64,000 nt of DNA, taken from the NCBI RefSeq assembly GCF_003965815.1, contig NZ_RXOE01000008.1:233489-297488 (forward strand), read 5' to 3'. How positions within the stretch are numbered: the stretch's first letter is position 1; every line of letters begins with the position of its first letter. Shown piece after piece: positions 8,954-18,200 of the stretch. Under the pieces are notes generated by a model, which saw only the letters and a program-made list of their open reading frames with translations, was not told the origin of the DNA and made no database searches. The position numbers and the translations under genes are program-made. This DNA is from Variovorax gossypii. GTDB lineage: Bacteria > Pseudomonadota > Gammaproteobacteria > Burkholderiales > Burkholderiaceae_C.

Positions 8954-11406
8954 CGCCGTCGCGTGCGTCCGGCAGTGCCGTGGGCGGGGCTCGCGCGTTC
9001 GCCGCGCTGGGTGGTTCGCTCGTCGGGGCGGCCTTGCAGTTGCAGCAGGAAGCGCTCTGGCCGGCATGGATCTACATGGGCTTGTCGGGCCTCGGCGTCG
9101 CCGCTGCATGGTGGCGGCGCATGCCGGGCAGGGCGCTCGTGATCGTCGCCTTCGCATGTGGCGCAATGGCCGGCGCGGGGCTCGCTGGATGGCGCGCGAC
9201 GGCCTACCTGGGCGGCGCGCTCGACCCGTCGCTCGAAGGGCGCGACCTCCGGCTCACGGGCGTCGTGTCGGAGATGCCCCAGCGCAGCGAAGCCGGAACG
9301 CGGTTTCGTCTCGATGTCGAGTCCGCGCGCTGGGCCGACCCGGAAATCGCCGGACTACCTGCCGTACCCGATCGCATCGCCCTCGGCTGGTACGCCGACG
9401 GCTCCAGCCTGTGGAGCCGGGCTTCCGGGAGCCCGATGCCGTCGTCGGATACCAACCGCTTTCCGCACGCCGGCGAGCGATGGCAGCTCACAGTGCGCCT
9501 GAGAGCACCCCACGGCAACCGCAACCCCCACGGTTTCGACAGCGAACTCTGGATGTGGGAGCAAGGCCTCCACGCCAGCGGCCATGTACGAACAGGCGCG
9601 CGCGACGCCGATCCCGTGCTGCTGGAAAACACCTGGTGGCATCCCGTCGAGAGAGCTCGCGAGGCGGTGCGCGATGCCGTCTTCGAGCGCGTGCCGGACC
9701 GCGCCAGGGCCGGCGTGATCGCGGCCCTGGTCACCGGCGACCAGGGCGCCATCGACCGTGCGGGCTGGGACGTGTTCCGCGCCACGGGCGTGGCGCACCT
9801 GATGTCGATCTCCGGCCTCCACGTCACGATGTTCGCCTGGCTGGCGGCCCATGCCGTGGGCCTGCTCTGGCGGCGGGGCACGCGGCTGATGCTGTGCCTG
9901 CCCGCGCAGCAGGCCGCGCTGGTCGGCGGCGTGCTGCTGGCCACGCTCTATGCGCTTTTCAGTGGCTGGGGCGTGCCCGCGCAGCGCACGGTCTGGATGC
10001 TTGCGACGGTCGGGCTGCTGCGCCTCACGGGCCGGCGCTGGCCGTGGCCGAACGTGTGGCTGCTGACGGCCGCCGTGGTGGTCGCGCTCGACCCGTGGGC
10101 CCTGATGCAGGCCGGCTTCTGGCTGAGCTTCGTGGCAGTGGGCGTGCTCTTCGCCACGGATGGGCCGTCGGACGGGCAGAAGGCCGGCGCGGCCCTGCGC
10201 ATGCTCCGGTTCTTCCGCGAGCAATGGACCATCACGCTGGCGATCACGCCCTTGAGCCTGCTGCTGTTCCAACAGGTGTCGCTGGTCGGGCTGCTGGCCA
10301 ATGCCGTGGCGATTCCGTGGGTCACGCTCGTCATCACGCCGCTTGCCATGCTCGGCGTGTTCGTTCCCACGCTGTGGGATCTCGCGGCCTGGGCCGTGCA
10401 TGTGCTGGCGCTCCTGCTGCAATGGCTGGCCGGCCTGCCTCATGCCACGCTGTCTATGGCGGCGCCTCCGCTGTGGATGGCCGCCTGCGGCGTGGGCGGT
10501 GGCGCGCTGCTGGCGATGCGGCTGCCATGGTCGCTGCGCAGCCTCGGCGTTCCTCTGCTCCTGCCGGTGCTGCTTTGGCAGGCGCCCCGGCCCGCGGTGG
10601 GCGAGTTCGAGCTGCTCGCAGCCGACGTGGGCCAGGGCAACGCGGTGCTGGTGCGCACCGCCACGCACAGCCTGCTCTACGACGCCGGTCCGCGCTACAG
10701 CCTGGAGAGCGACGCGGGCCATCGCGTGCTCGTGCCGCTGCTGCGGGCCTACGGCGAGCGCCTCGACACGCTGGTGGTGAGCCATCGCGATGCCGATCAC
10801 ATCGGCGGCGCGCCCGCAGTGCTCGCGATGCAGCCGGGCGCCGCGCTGCTGAGCTCCATCGAGGCCGCGCACCCGCTGCAGGCGGTGCGCCCGGCACGGC
10901 GCTGCGAGGCCGGGCAGGCGTGGACCTGGGACGGCGTGCGCTTCGAGGTGTTGCATCCGTTCGAGAGCGACTACAGGAGCTTCACCAAACCCAATGCCGT
11001 GTCGTGCGTGCTGCGCATCGACAACGGGCGCGCATCGGCGCTGCTGGCCGGTGACATCGAGCGGCTGCAGGAAACCGCGCTTGTCATGCGCACGCCGCAA
11101 CTGCTGCGCGCCGACGTGCTGCTGGCGCCGCACCATGGCAGCAGGACTTCGTCGGGCGAAGCGTTTCTCGGCGCGGTCCAGCCTCGCATCGCGCTCGTGC
11201 AGGCGGGGTACCGCAACCGCTTCGGCCATCCGGCGCCGGAGGTGGTCGCGCGCTACCTGGACCGGGGCGTGCAGCTGGTCGAGAACACCCGCTGCGGCGC
11301 CGCGCATTGGAGCAGCGCCCGTCCCGCCGAGGTGGCCTGCGAGCGCGAGCGCCGCGCCCGGTATTGGCAGCATCGCTTGTCTCCGTCGGAGCCGCCGGAT
11401 TCTTGA
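8950..11406 (+). CDS. comEC: ComEC/Rec2 DNA uptake channel
   Basis: The 818-residue membrane protein carries an N-terminal DUF4131 region, a multi-helix competence domain (VTGDQGAIDRAGWDVFRATG, HLMSISGLHVTMFAW) and a C-terminal metallo-beta-lactamase domain with DVGQGNAVLV (about residue 558), the metal motif SHRDADHIGG (about 610) and APHHGSRTSSGEAFL. ComEC moves single-stranded DNA across the inner membrane during natural transformation, and the beta-lactamase-like domain is thought to degrade the non-transported strand. The start was set at ATG 8950 (GGGAG eight bases upstream); TTG 8923 in frame adds nine residues. It is divergent from the DUF2126 gene. Confidence 0.93.
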   Translation: MTPSRASGSAVGGARAFAALGGSLVGAALQLQQEALWPAWIYMGLSGLGVAAAWWRRMPGRALVIVAFACGAMAGAGLAGWRATAYLGGALDPSLEGRDLRLTGVVSEMPQRSEAGTRFRLDVESARWADPEIAGLPAVPDRIALGWYADGSSLWSRASGSPMPSSDTNRFPHAGERWQLTVRLRAPHGNRNPHGFDSELWMWEQGLHASGHVRTGARDADPVLLENTWWHPVERAREAVRDAVFERVPDRARAGVIAALVTGDQGAIDRAGWDVFRATGVAHLMSISGLHVTMFAWLAAHAVGLLWRRGTRLMLCLPAQQAALVGGVLLATLYALFSGWGVPAQRTVWMLATVGLLRLTGRRWPWPNVWLLTAAVVVALDPWALMQAGFWLSFVAVGVLFATDGPSDGQKAGAALRMLRFFREQWTITLAITPLSLLLFQQVSLVGLLANAVAIPWVTLVITPLAMLGVFVPTLWDLAAWAVHVLALLLQWLAGLPHATLSMAAPPLWMAACGVGGGALLAMRLPWSLRSLGVPLLLPVLLWQAPRPAVGEFELLAADVGQGNAVLVRTATHSLLYDAGPRYSLESDAGHRVLVPLLRAYGERLDTLVVSHRDADHIGGAPAVLAMQPGAALLSSIEAAHPLQAVRPARRCEAGQAWTWDGVRFEVLHPFESDYRSFTKPNAVSCVLRIDNGRASALLAGDIERLQETALVMRTPQLLRADVLLAPHHGSRTSSGEAFLGAVQPRIALVQAGYRNRFGHPAPEVVARYLDRGVQLVENTRCGAAHWSSARPAEVACERERRARYWQHRLSPSEPPDS

Positions 11407-11515
11407 AATCGTGAACTAATTGTCAAAAGTAGCTTGAAAGTACTCTTTTTATGAATCCACGCGGGGGCCTTCCGCGTTGTATCGTTTGGCTACAACTCGA
11501 CAACCAGGGGGCAAC

Positions 11516-11569
11516 ATGTACAACCGTCCACGCTTCAGGTGGGGCATGACTGCGGGGTGCGTTTCATGA
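11516..11569 (+). other. possible 17-codon leader ORF upstream of the enoyl-CoA hydratase gene
   Basis: ATG 11516 follows an AGGGGGC ribosome site and reads MYNRPRFRWGMTAGCVS before a TGA at 11567-11569 that overlaps the hydratase start (ATGA). The peptide resembles nothing I know; it may serve translational coupling. Confidence 0.3.
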
Positions 11570-12414
11570 CGACAGCGGTTCCGGCCATCACCAGCGTGAG
11601 CGCCGCGCCTGCGCCGGGCGCGCGGCTCAAGATGCACCGCGAAGGTCCGGTGCTCGTGCTCACGCTGAGCAATCCGACTGCGCGCAATGCGATCAATCCG
11701 TCGGTCTATCGTGCAGCCGCCAAGGCGATGCGGGCCACCTCGGGCTTTCGCACGGTGCGCGCAATCGTCCTGTGCGGCGAGGGCGAACACTTCAGCGGCG
11801 GCGGCGACCTCCGCCGCCTTGCGCGGCAACGCAAGCTGCCGGCCTCCGAGCAGCACGGCCACATCGGCGCGCTGCACGAATGGATCATGGCGATACAGGA
11901 GGCGCCCCAGCCCGTCATCGCGGCGGTGGAGGGCGCGGCGATGGGCGGCGGCTTCTCGCTGTGCCTGGCCTGCGACCTGATCGTGGCGGCCGAGGACGCG
12001 AAGTTCGCAATGTCGTACGTCAACGTCGGCCTGTCGCCCGACGGCGGCGGCACCGATTCGCTCGTGCGCGCGCTGCCGCCGCAGGCCGCGCTCGAGATGC
12101 TGCTCGACGGCACGCCCTGCACCGCCGGGCGGCTGCACGAGCTGGGCGTGGTCAACAAGGTCGTGCCGCACGGGGAAGCCTGCACCACGGCTCTCGCCTG
12201 GGCGCAGCAACTCGCGCGCGGCCCGTTCGAGGTGCAGGCGCGCATCAAGCAGCTGGTGTATTCGGCGCGCGGACGCAGCCGGCGCGAGCAGCTCGAGGCC
12301 GAGCGCGAGTCCTTCCTGGCCAGCCTCTACGGCGACGAGAGCGGGGAGCGCATCAAGGAATTTCTGTCGCCCCGCAAGAAGCAGGAAACGAGCGAGGAGG
12401 GCCCCGCGACCTGA
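11566..12414 (+). CDS. enoyl-CoA hydratase/isomerase family protein
   Basis: The 282-residue protein has the crotonase fold. The oxyanion-hole segments are HFSGGGDLRRL and EGAAMGGGFSLCLACDL, and the active-site loop YVNVGLSPDGGGTD has an Asp where classical hydratases have a catalytic Glu, so hydratase activity is uncertain and another crotonase reaction on an acyl-CoA is possible. Length is normal for the family, with a charged C-terminal extension. The ATG at 11566 was chosen; a GTG in the same frame at 11539 is possible. It lies 98 nt upstream of the ATP-grasp gene in the same direction, but a functional link is not evident. Confidence 0.85.
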   Translation: MTTAVPAITSVSAAPAPGARLKMHREGPVLVLTLSNPTARNAINPSVYRAAAKAMRATSGFRTVRAIVLCGEGEHFSGGGDLRRLARQRKLPASEQHGHIGALHEWIMAIQEAPQPVIAAVEGAAMGGGFSLCLACDLIVAAEDAKFAMSYVNVGLSPDGGGTDSLVRALPPQAALEMLLDGTPCTAGRLHELGVVNKVVPHGEACTTALAWAQQLARGPFEVQARIKQLVYSARGRSRREQLEAERESFLASLYGDESGERIKEFLSPRKKQETSEEGPAT

Positions 12415-12512
12415 GCGCGGAAAGATCATCCGACCCGTCTCCGGCCTTGGCATCAGGGGTTCTACTGGCCCTGAACTTGCTAAGCTATGAACTCAAGGAG
12501 ATTGGTCGTTCC

Positions 12513-14009
12513 ATGCACAAATTTGACGAGATGTACGAGCAGCTTCCCTACGCTGGAGCTGCGATCCGACAGCATTACAAGCGCTACGACCAATGGCTCG
12601 CGAAGCAACCCGGTGAGGTGATGCGTTCGCGACGCGAAGAGGCGGAAATGATCTTCCGCCGGGTCGGCATCACCTTCGCGGTGTACGGCGCCAAGGACGA
12701 GGACGGCTCCGGCACCGAGCGGCTCATACCGTTCGACCTGCTGCCTCGCATCATTCCCGCCCACGAGTGGGCGAGCATGGAAAAAGGGCTGGTGCAGCGC
12801 GTCACGGCGCTCAACCGCTTTCTTCACGATGTCTACCACGACCAGGAAATCATCAAGGCCGGCATCATCCCGGCCGAGCAGATCCTGAACAACGCCCAGT
12901 TCCGCCCCGAGATGATGGGCGTGAACGTGCCGCACAACGTCTACTCGAACATCTCCGGCATCGACATCGTGCGTGCCCCCGATGCCTCGGGCAACGGCGA
13001 GTACTACGTGCTCGAAGACAACCTGCGGGTGCCAAGCGGCGTGAGCTACATGCTCGAGAACCGCAAGATGATGATGCGGCTCTTCCCGGAGCTCTTCAAC
13101 CAGAACCGCATCGCGCCGGTCGCGCACTACCCCGACCTGCTGCTCGAGACCCTGCGCGCCAGCGCGCCGCCGGCCACGGCCGAGCCCACGGTGGTGGTGC
13201 TCACGCCCGGCATGTACAACAGCGCCTACTTCGAGCACGCCTTCCTCGCCCAGCAGATGGGCGTGGAGCTGGTCGAGGGGCAGGACCTGTTCGTCAAGGA
13301 CAACTTCGTCTACATGCGCACCACGCGCGGGCCGAAGCGAGTCGACGTCATCTACCGCCGCGTGGACGACGACTTCCTCGACCCCGAGGTGTTCCGGCCT
13401 ACGTCGACGCTGGGCTGCTCGGGCCTGATGCGCGCATACCGCGACGGCAACGTCGTCATCTGCAATGCGGTGGGCACCGGCGTGGCCGACGACAAGTCGA
13501 TCTACCCCTACGTGCCGAAGATGGTGGAGTTCTACCTCGGCGAGAAGCCGATCCTGAAGAACGTGCCCACCTACATGTGCCGCAACAAGGACGAGCTGCA
13601 ATACACGCTCGACAACATGAAGGACCTGGTCGTCAAGGAAGTGCACGGCGCCGGCGGCTACGGCATGCTGATCGGCCCGGCCGCCACGCAGGCCGAGATC
13701 GAGGACTTCAAGAAGGCCGTGATCGCCAAGCCCGACGGCTACATCGCCCAGCCCACGCTGAGCCTTTCGACCTCGCCCACCTTCGTCGACGCCGGCATCG
13801 CGCCGCGCCACATCGACCTGCGGCCCTTCGTGCTCTCGGGCAGCGAGGTGCAGATGGTGCCCGGCGGCCTCACGCGCGTGGCGCTGAAAGAAGGCTCGCT
13901 GGTGGTCAACTCGTCGCAGGGCGGCGGCACCAAGGACACCTGGATCCTCGAGGCCGACCGAACCCCCAAGCCCAAGGCTGCGGCCGAGCAGTCGCAAAGC
14001 CAATCGTAG
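12513..14009 (+). CDS. circularly permuted type 2 ATP-grasp protein
   Basis: The 498-residue protein is the stand-alone form of the ATP-grasp domain fused to alpha-E at 2481-5225. Diagnostic stretches are YYVLEDNLRVPSGVSYMLEN, LTPGMYNSAYFEHAFLAQ, DVIYRRVDDDFLDP and VVKEVHGAGGYGMLIGP, the last being the phosphate/ATP-binding region. The family is predicted to form amide bonds with ATP (amidoligase) together with alpha-E and transglutaminase proteins. The start ATG 12513 has AAGGAG 12 bases upstream. The C terminus ends in EQSQSQS, echoing the Gln-Ser run of its fused paralogue. The alpha-E gene follows after 13 nt and is surely cotranscribed. Confidence 0.92.
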   Translation: MHKFDEMYEQLPYAGAAIRQHYKRYDQWLAKQPGEVMRSRREEAEMIFRRVGITFAVYGAKDEDGSGTERLIPFDLLPRIIPAHEWASMEKGLVQRVTALNRFLHDVYHDQEIIKAGIIPAEQILNNAQFRPEMMGVNVPHNVYSNISGIDIVRAPDASGNGEYYVLEDNLRVPSGVSYMLENRKMMMRLFPELFNQNRIAPVAHYPDLLLETLRASAPPATAEPTVVVLTPGMYNSAYFEHAFLAQQMGVELVEGQDLFVKDNFVYMRTTRGPKRVDVIYRRVDDDFLDPEVFRPTSTLGCSGLMRAYRDGNVVICNAVGTGVADDKSIYPYVPKMVEFYLGEKPILKNVPTYMCRNKDELQYTLDNMKDLVVKEVHGAGGYGMLIGPAATQAEIEDFKKAVIAKPDGYIAQPTLSLSTSPTFVDAGIAPRHIDLRPFVLSGSEVQMVPGGLTRVALKEGSLVVNSSQGGGTKDTWILEADRTPKPKAAAEQSQSQS

Positions 14010-14022
14010 GAGGACAACGAAG

Positions 14023-14979
14023 ATGCTGTCACGTACCGCCGACCATCTCTACTGGATGTCCCGCTACACCGAGCGCGCGGAGAACACCGCGCGCATGCTG
14101 GACGTCAACTACCAGACCTCGCTCTTGCCGCAGTCCGCCGAAGTGGCCAAGTACGGCTGGCAGGGCGTGCTTTCCATCAGCGAGCTGCTGCCCTGGTACA
14201 ACCAGAAGTACGACCAGATCGCGCCCAAGGAGGTGATGGAGTTCATGGTCAAGGACGAGAGCAACGCCTCGTCGATCGTCTCCTGCCTCAAGGCCGCTCG
14301 CGAGAACGCTCGCGCCGTGCGCGGCGCGCTCACCACCGAAGCCTGGGAAACGCAGAACACCACCTGGCTCGAAGTCAACCGCATGCTGCGCTCGGGCGAC
14401 TTCGAGCGCGACCCCGGCCAGTTCTTCGAATGGGTCAAGTTCCGCTCGCACCTGTCGCGCGGCGTCACGCTGGGCACCATGCTGCAGGACGAGGCCTTCT
14501 ACTTCTCGCGCCTCGGCACCTTCCTGGAGCGCGCCGACAACACCGCGCGCCTGGTGGACGTGAAGTTCCACGCCCTCAACAGCGAGTTCTTCGGCGCCGC
14601 CACCGAGGAGGATCAGGAATACGACTTCTATCACTGGAGCGCGATCCTGCGCAGCGTTTCGGCCTTCGAGGTCTATCGCAAGGTGTACCGCGACGTGATC
14701 AAGCCCGAGCGCGTGGCGGAGCTGCTCATTCTTCGCGCCGACATGCCGCGCTCGCTGCACGCCAGCCTGGTCGAGGTGGTCAACAACCTCGCGAAGGTGC
14801 AGAACGAGCAGAGCGCCGAAACCCAGCGCCGCGCCGGAAAGCTGCTTGCCGATCTGCAATATGCGCGCGTCGACGAAATTCTGGCGACGGGGCTGCATGC
14901 GTATCTCACGCAATTCCTCGATCGCGTGAATGAGCTGGGTGTGCGGATCAGCCAGGATTTTCTGGTTCCGGCGCATTGA
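14023..14979 (+). CDS. alpha-E domain protein
   Basis: The 318-residue all-helical protein begins MLSRTADHLYWMSRYTERAE, the standard alpha-E (DUF403) signature, and continues with the conserved FYFSRLGTFLERADNTARL segment. Its function is unproven; it is strictly associated with circularly permuted ATP-grasp proteins and probably forms a complex or supplies an active-site partner. A strong ribosome site (AGGAGG) precedes ATG 14023. It is the last gene of a two-gene unit, and a hairpin terminator candidate follows 12 nt after the stop. Confidence 0.92.
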   Translation: MLSRTADHLYWMSRYTERAENTARMLDVNYQTSLLPQSAEVAKYGWQGVLSISELLPWYNQKYDQIAPKEVMEFMVKDESNASSIVSCLKAARENARAVRGALTTEAWETQNTTWLEVNRMLRSGDFERDPGQFFEWVKFRSHLSRGVTLGTMLQDEAFYFSRLGTFLERADNTARLVDVKFHALNSEFFGAATEEDQEYDFYHWSAILRSVSAFEVYRKVYRDVIKPERVAELLILRADMPRSLHASLVEVVNNLAKVQNEQSAETQRRAGKLLADLQYARVDEILATGLHAYLTQFLDRVNELGVRISQDFLVPAH

Positions 14980-14991
14980 TTGGGAATGCGG

Positions 14992-15021
14992 AGGCTTCAT
15001 CCTTTTCCGGGGGTGAAGCCT
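14992..15021 (+). terminator. hairpin after the ATP-grasp/alpha-E operon
   Basis: AGGCTTCATCC at 14992-15002 pairs with GGGTGAAGCCT at 15011-15021 (one G-T pair) around an 8-nt loop. There is no immediate U-tract, only a later ATTTTT, so intrinsic termination is plausible but not certain. Confidence 0.5.
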
Positions 15022-15147
15022 GCCTAGCTTGATGCGAATTTTTGACAATTGTTGACGGGTCGATCTCCGTTAATAGAAACTTAATAAATAAGGATTAACT
15101 CAACGGAATTGAGCAAATTCTGTCGTTGAAAAGCATGTATTAATTCC

Positions 15148-15175
15148 TTGAAAGCAAGCGCCGCTCTTTCATAAT
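15148..15175 (+). promoter_or_regulatory. sigma70-type promoter candidate for fhaB
   Basis: TTGAAA (15148-15153) and CATAAT (15170-15175) are separated by 16 bp in an AT-rich stretch about 70 bp upstream of the fhaB start. The remainder of 15022-15246 is AT-rich non-coding DNA with a further TTGACA at 15042 that has no well-placed partner. Confidence 0.45.
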
Positions 15176-15246
15176 CGCGCCCCTGCAGCTTTCATTTCGT
15201 CACAGATTTGACTGCGAAATGACAACTACCAGGGAGCGTCAGAAGA

Positions 15247-18200
15247 ATGAATCGGCACTTGCACCGCGTGGTCTTCAACGCGGCCAGAGGGATGCGCATG
15301 GCGGTCCAGGAAACGGCCGCCAGCACCGGCAAGGGCGCCAGCAAAGCGACGAGTGCTGGTGTCTCCGTCGCCATCGCAGGCGCGTTGATGGCAATGTCGA
15401 CGCAGGCGCAAATCGTCGGCGCTCCCAACGTCTCCGGCAATCTTCGCCCGACCGTGCTGGTGGCGCCCAACGGCGTGCCGCTGGTCAATATCCAGACGCC
15501 TTCCGCCGCAGGTGTCTCGCGCAACGTCTACAACCAGTTCAACGTCGGTGCGAACGGCGCCATCCTGAACAACAGCCGGGTGAACGTGCAGACCCAGCTG
15601 GGCGGGTTTGTCCAGGGCAATCCCAGCCTGGCTACTGGCCCCGCACGGATCATCCTCAATGAGGTCAACGGCGGAACGCCCAGCCAGCTCCGCGGCTACA
15701 TCGAAGTGGGTGGCCAGCGCGCCGAAGTGATCATCGCGAACCCGGCGGGCATCAGCGTCGATGGCGGTGGCTTCATCAATGCCAGTCGCGCCACGCTCAC
15801 TACCGGCACGCCGCAGTTCAACGCCGTCGGCGGCCTCGACAGTTTCCTTGTTCGTGGCGGCACCGTCACCATCGACGGCGCGGGCCTCGATGCCAGCAAG
15901 ACCGACTACGCCGCCATCCTCGCGCGCGCCGTGCAGGCCAATGCGAGCATCTGGGCCAGCGAGCTCAAGGTGGTGACCGGCGCAAATCAGATCAGCGCCG
16001 ACCATGGCCAGATCACGCCCACGGCGGGTACGGGCGCTGCTCCGACCTTTGCGCTCGACGTTGCTGCATTGGGCGGCATGTACGCAAACAAGATCGTCTT
16101 GATCGGGAGCGAGGCCGGCCTGGGCGTGCGTAACGCGGGCAGCATCGGCGCCGGTGCTGGGGGGCTTGTCGTTACGGCGGCAGGCCGCCTCGAGAACATC
16201 GGCACGCTGGAGGGTCAACGCGTCGAACTGACCACGCCTGGCGATATTTCGAATCGTGGAGGCACGATCCGCCAGGGCAGCTCGGCGGGCCTGACGATTG
16301 CTTCGCCGGTCTTGAGCAATACCAACGGTGGGGTGATCGGTGCTGAGCCTGTGAGTGCCAGTGCAAGCGGCGGCGGCGCGGCAACTCCTGGGACCCCGAC
16401 ACCAAGCGGCGGTGGAGGCTCGGCCACACCATCGACAACGGCCGCTGGTGGCACCAGCACCGGTGGCGCGTCCACTCCTACAACGTACACACCGCCCATG
16501 CCGGGCGTCATCACTGCCGGTGGCACCATCTCCAACGATGGAGGCAGGATCTACGCGGGCGGCCCCATCACGCTCAACACACCGCAGATCAACAACGCAG
16601 GCGGCTCGCTCAATGTCGCGACGATGGCGGTGAGCGGTCCGAACTTCAGCAATGCGGGCGGCACGCTCAACGTCAGCAACAGCTTTAGCGCCAGCGTCGG
16701 ACAACTGGACAACACGGGTGGCAAGCTGAATGTCGGCTCGTTGAACATCGCCGCTAGCGGCGACCTGATCAACGCTGATGGCGTATTGAGCAGTGCCACC
16801 GATGCCAACCTCACGGTCGGCGGCAAGATCGAGAACACGCGCGGATCAATCTCGGTAGCAGGCGCGCTGACAGCGAACGTGGCTGGGGCCACCATCAGCA
16901 ATAGCGGCACCTTAGCTGCCAATCAGGCGCTGACCCTAAACACGAGCTCGCTGGAGAATGCCGGCGGTAGCATCCAGTCCGCACAGGGCGGCGTGCAGCT
17001 CGGGGTGACCAACGCCCTGACCAACGGCACCGGCGGCAGTATCAACGCAGCCACGGACCTGGGTATTCAGGCCGGTTCGCTTGCCAACGGCGGCAGCCTG
17101 CGCAGTGGCAATGATGCCAACATCGCAGTCGGCGGTGCGCTGACCAATGACGGCAGCGTCACGGCGGGCCGCAACACCACGATCACGGCAGGCAGCGTGC
17201 AGAGCGCGACGGCCAGCGTGCTCGGCGCTGGCATCCAGAGCGACGGCAAGCTTGGCGGGGCTGGCGATCTGCGCGTCACCACCACCGGCGCACTGGTCAC
17301 CAACGGCACAAATCTCGCGGGCGGCAACGCCACTCTCCAAGGCACGAGCGTCGATCTGTCGACCAGCCAGACCAGCGCCGCCAACATCGCGGTCACGGCC
17401 ACACAGAGCAATGTCATCACCAGCAAGGCCACGGTGGTCACCCCCGGCACGCTGGCAATCACCGCCAATAGCAACGCCGCGCAAACCCTCGTCAACGACG
17501 CTGGCCAGCTCAACGCCGGCCAGTTGCAGATCAATGTCTCGAACCTTGCGAACACGAACAATGCCGAGATCGTGCAAACAGGGACGGGCACGACGACTAT
17601 CGCCACCAGCGGCACGCTGAACAACGACGGCAGCCGCATCGCCAGCAACGGCCAGGATCTCACGCTGCAGGCCACGGCCATCACCAGCAACGGGGGCAAG
17701 ATCGAGCATGCCGGCACCGGCACCCTGGCCATCGCAGGCGGCAGCTTCAATGGTGCCAACGGCCAGATCACGACGAACAACGCGTTGGTCGTCGCCATGT
17801 CAGGGACCTTCAACCAAGACGGTGACAAAGCCGCAGCCAGTGCCAAGCAAATCACCATCGACGCTGGCTCCTTGAGCAGTCGCGGCGGCCGGATCGTCCA
17901 GACCGAAGCCGATGCCACGCGCATCACCATCGTTGGCGCATTGGACAACAGCAATGCGGGTGTCATTGCCAGCAATGGAAACACGACCATCGCAGCCGGC
18001 AGCTTGTCGAACCAAAGCGGTTCCATCCGTGCTGCGGAAACGTCCAGCCTCGCCCTGAACGTGGGAGGCCTGCTGGACAACAGCAACAAGGGGGTGATCG
18101 GCGCGGGCGGCAACACATCCGTTACGGCGGGCAGCCTCAACAACAATGCGGGCAGCGTGACCGCAGTCGGCGATCTCAGCGCCACCATCGCTGGCGCGGC

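Noticed and set aside
9355..11373. 672-codon minus-strand open frame opposite comEC
   Set aside because: Composition and lack of domains indicate a shadow of comEC.
15042..15080. TTGACA at 15042 as the fhaB -35 element
   Set aside because: No -10-like sequence occurs at 16-18 bp; the pair at 15148/15170 fits better.
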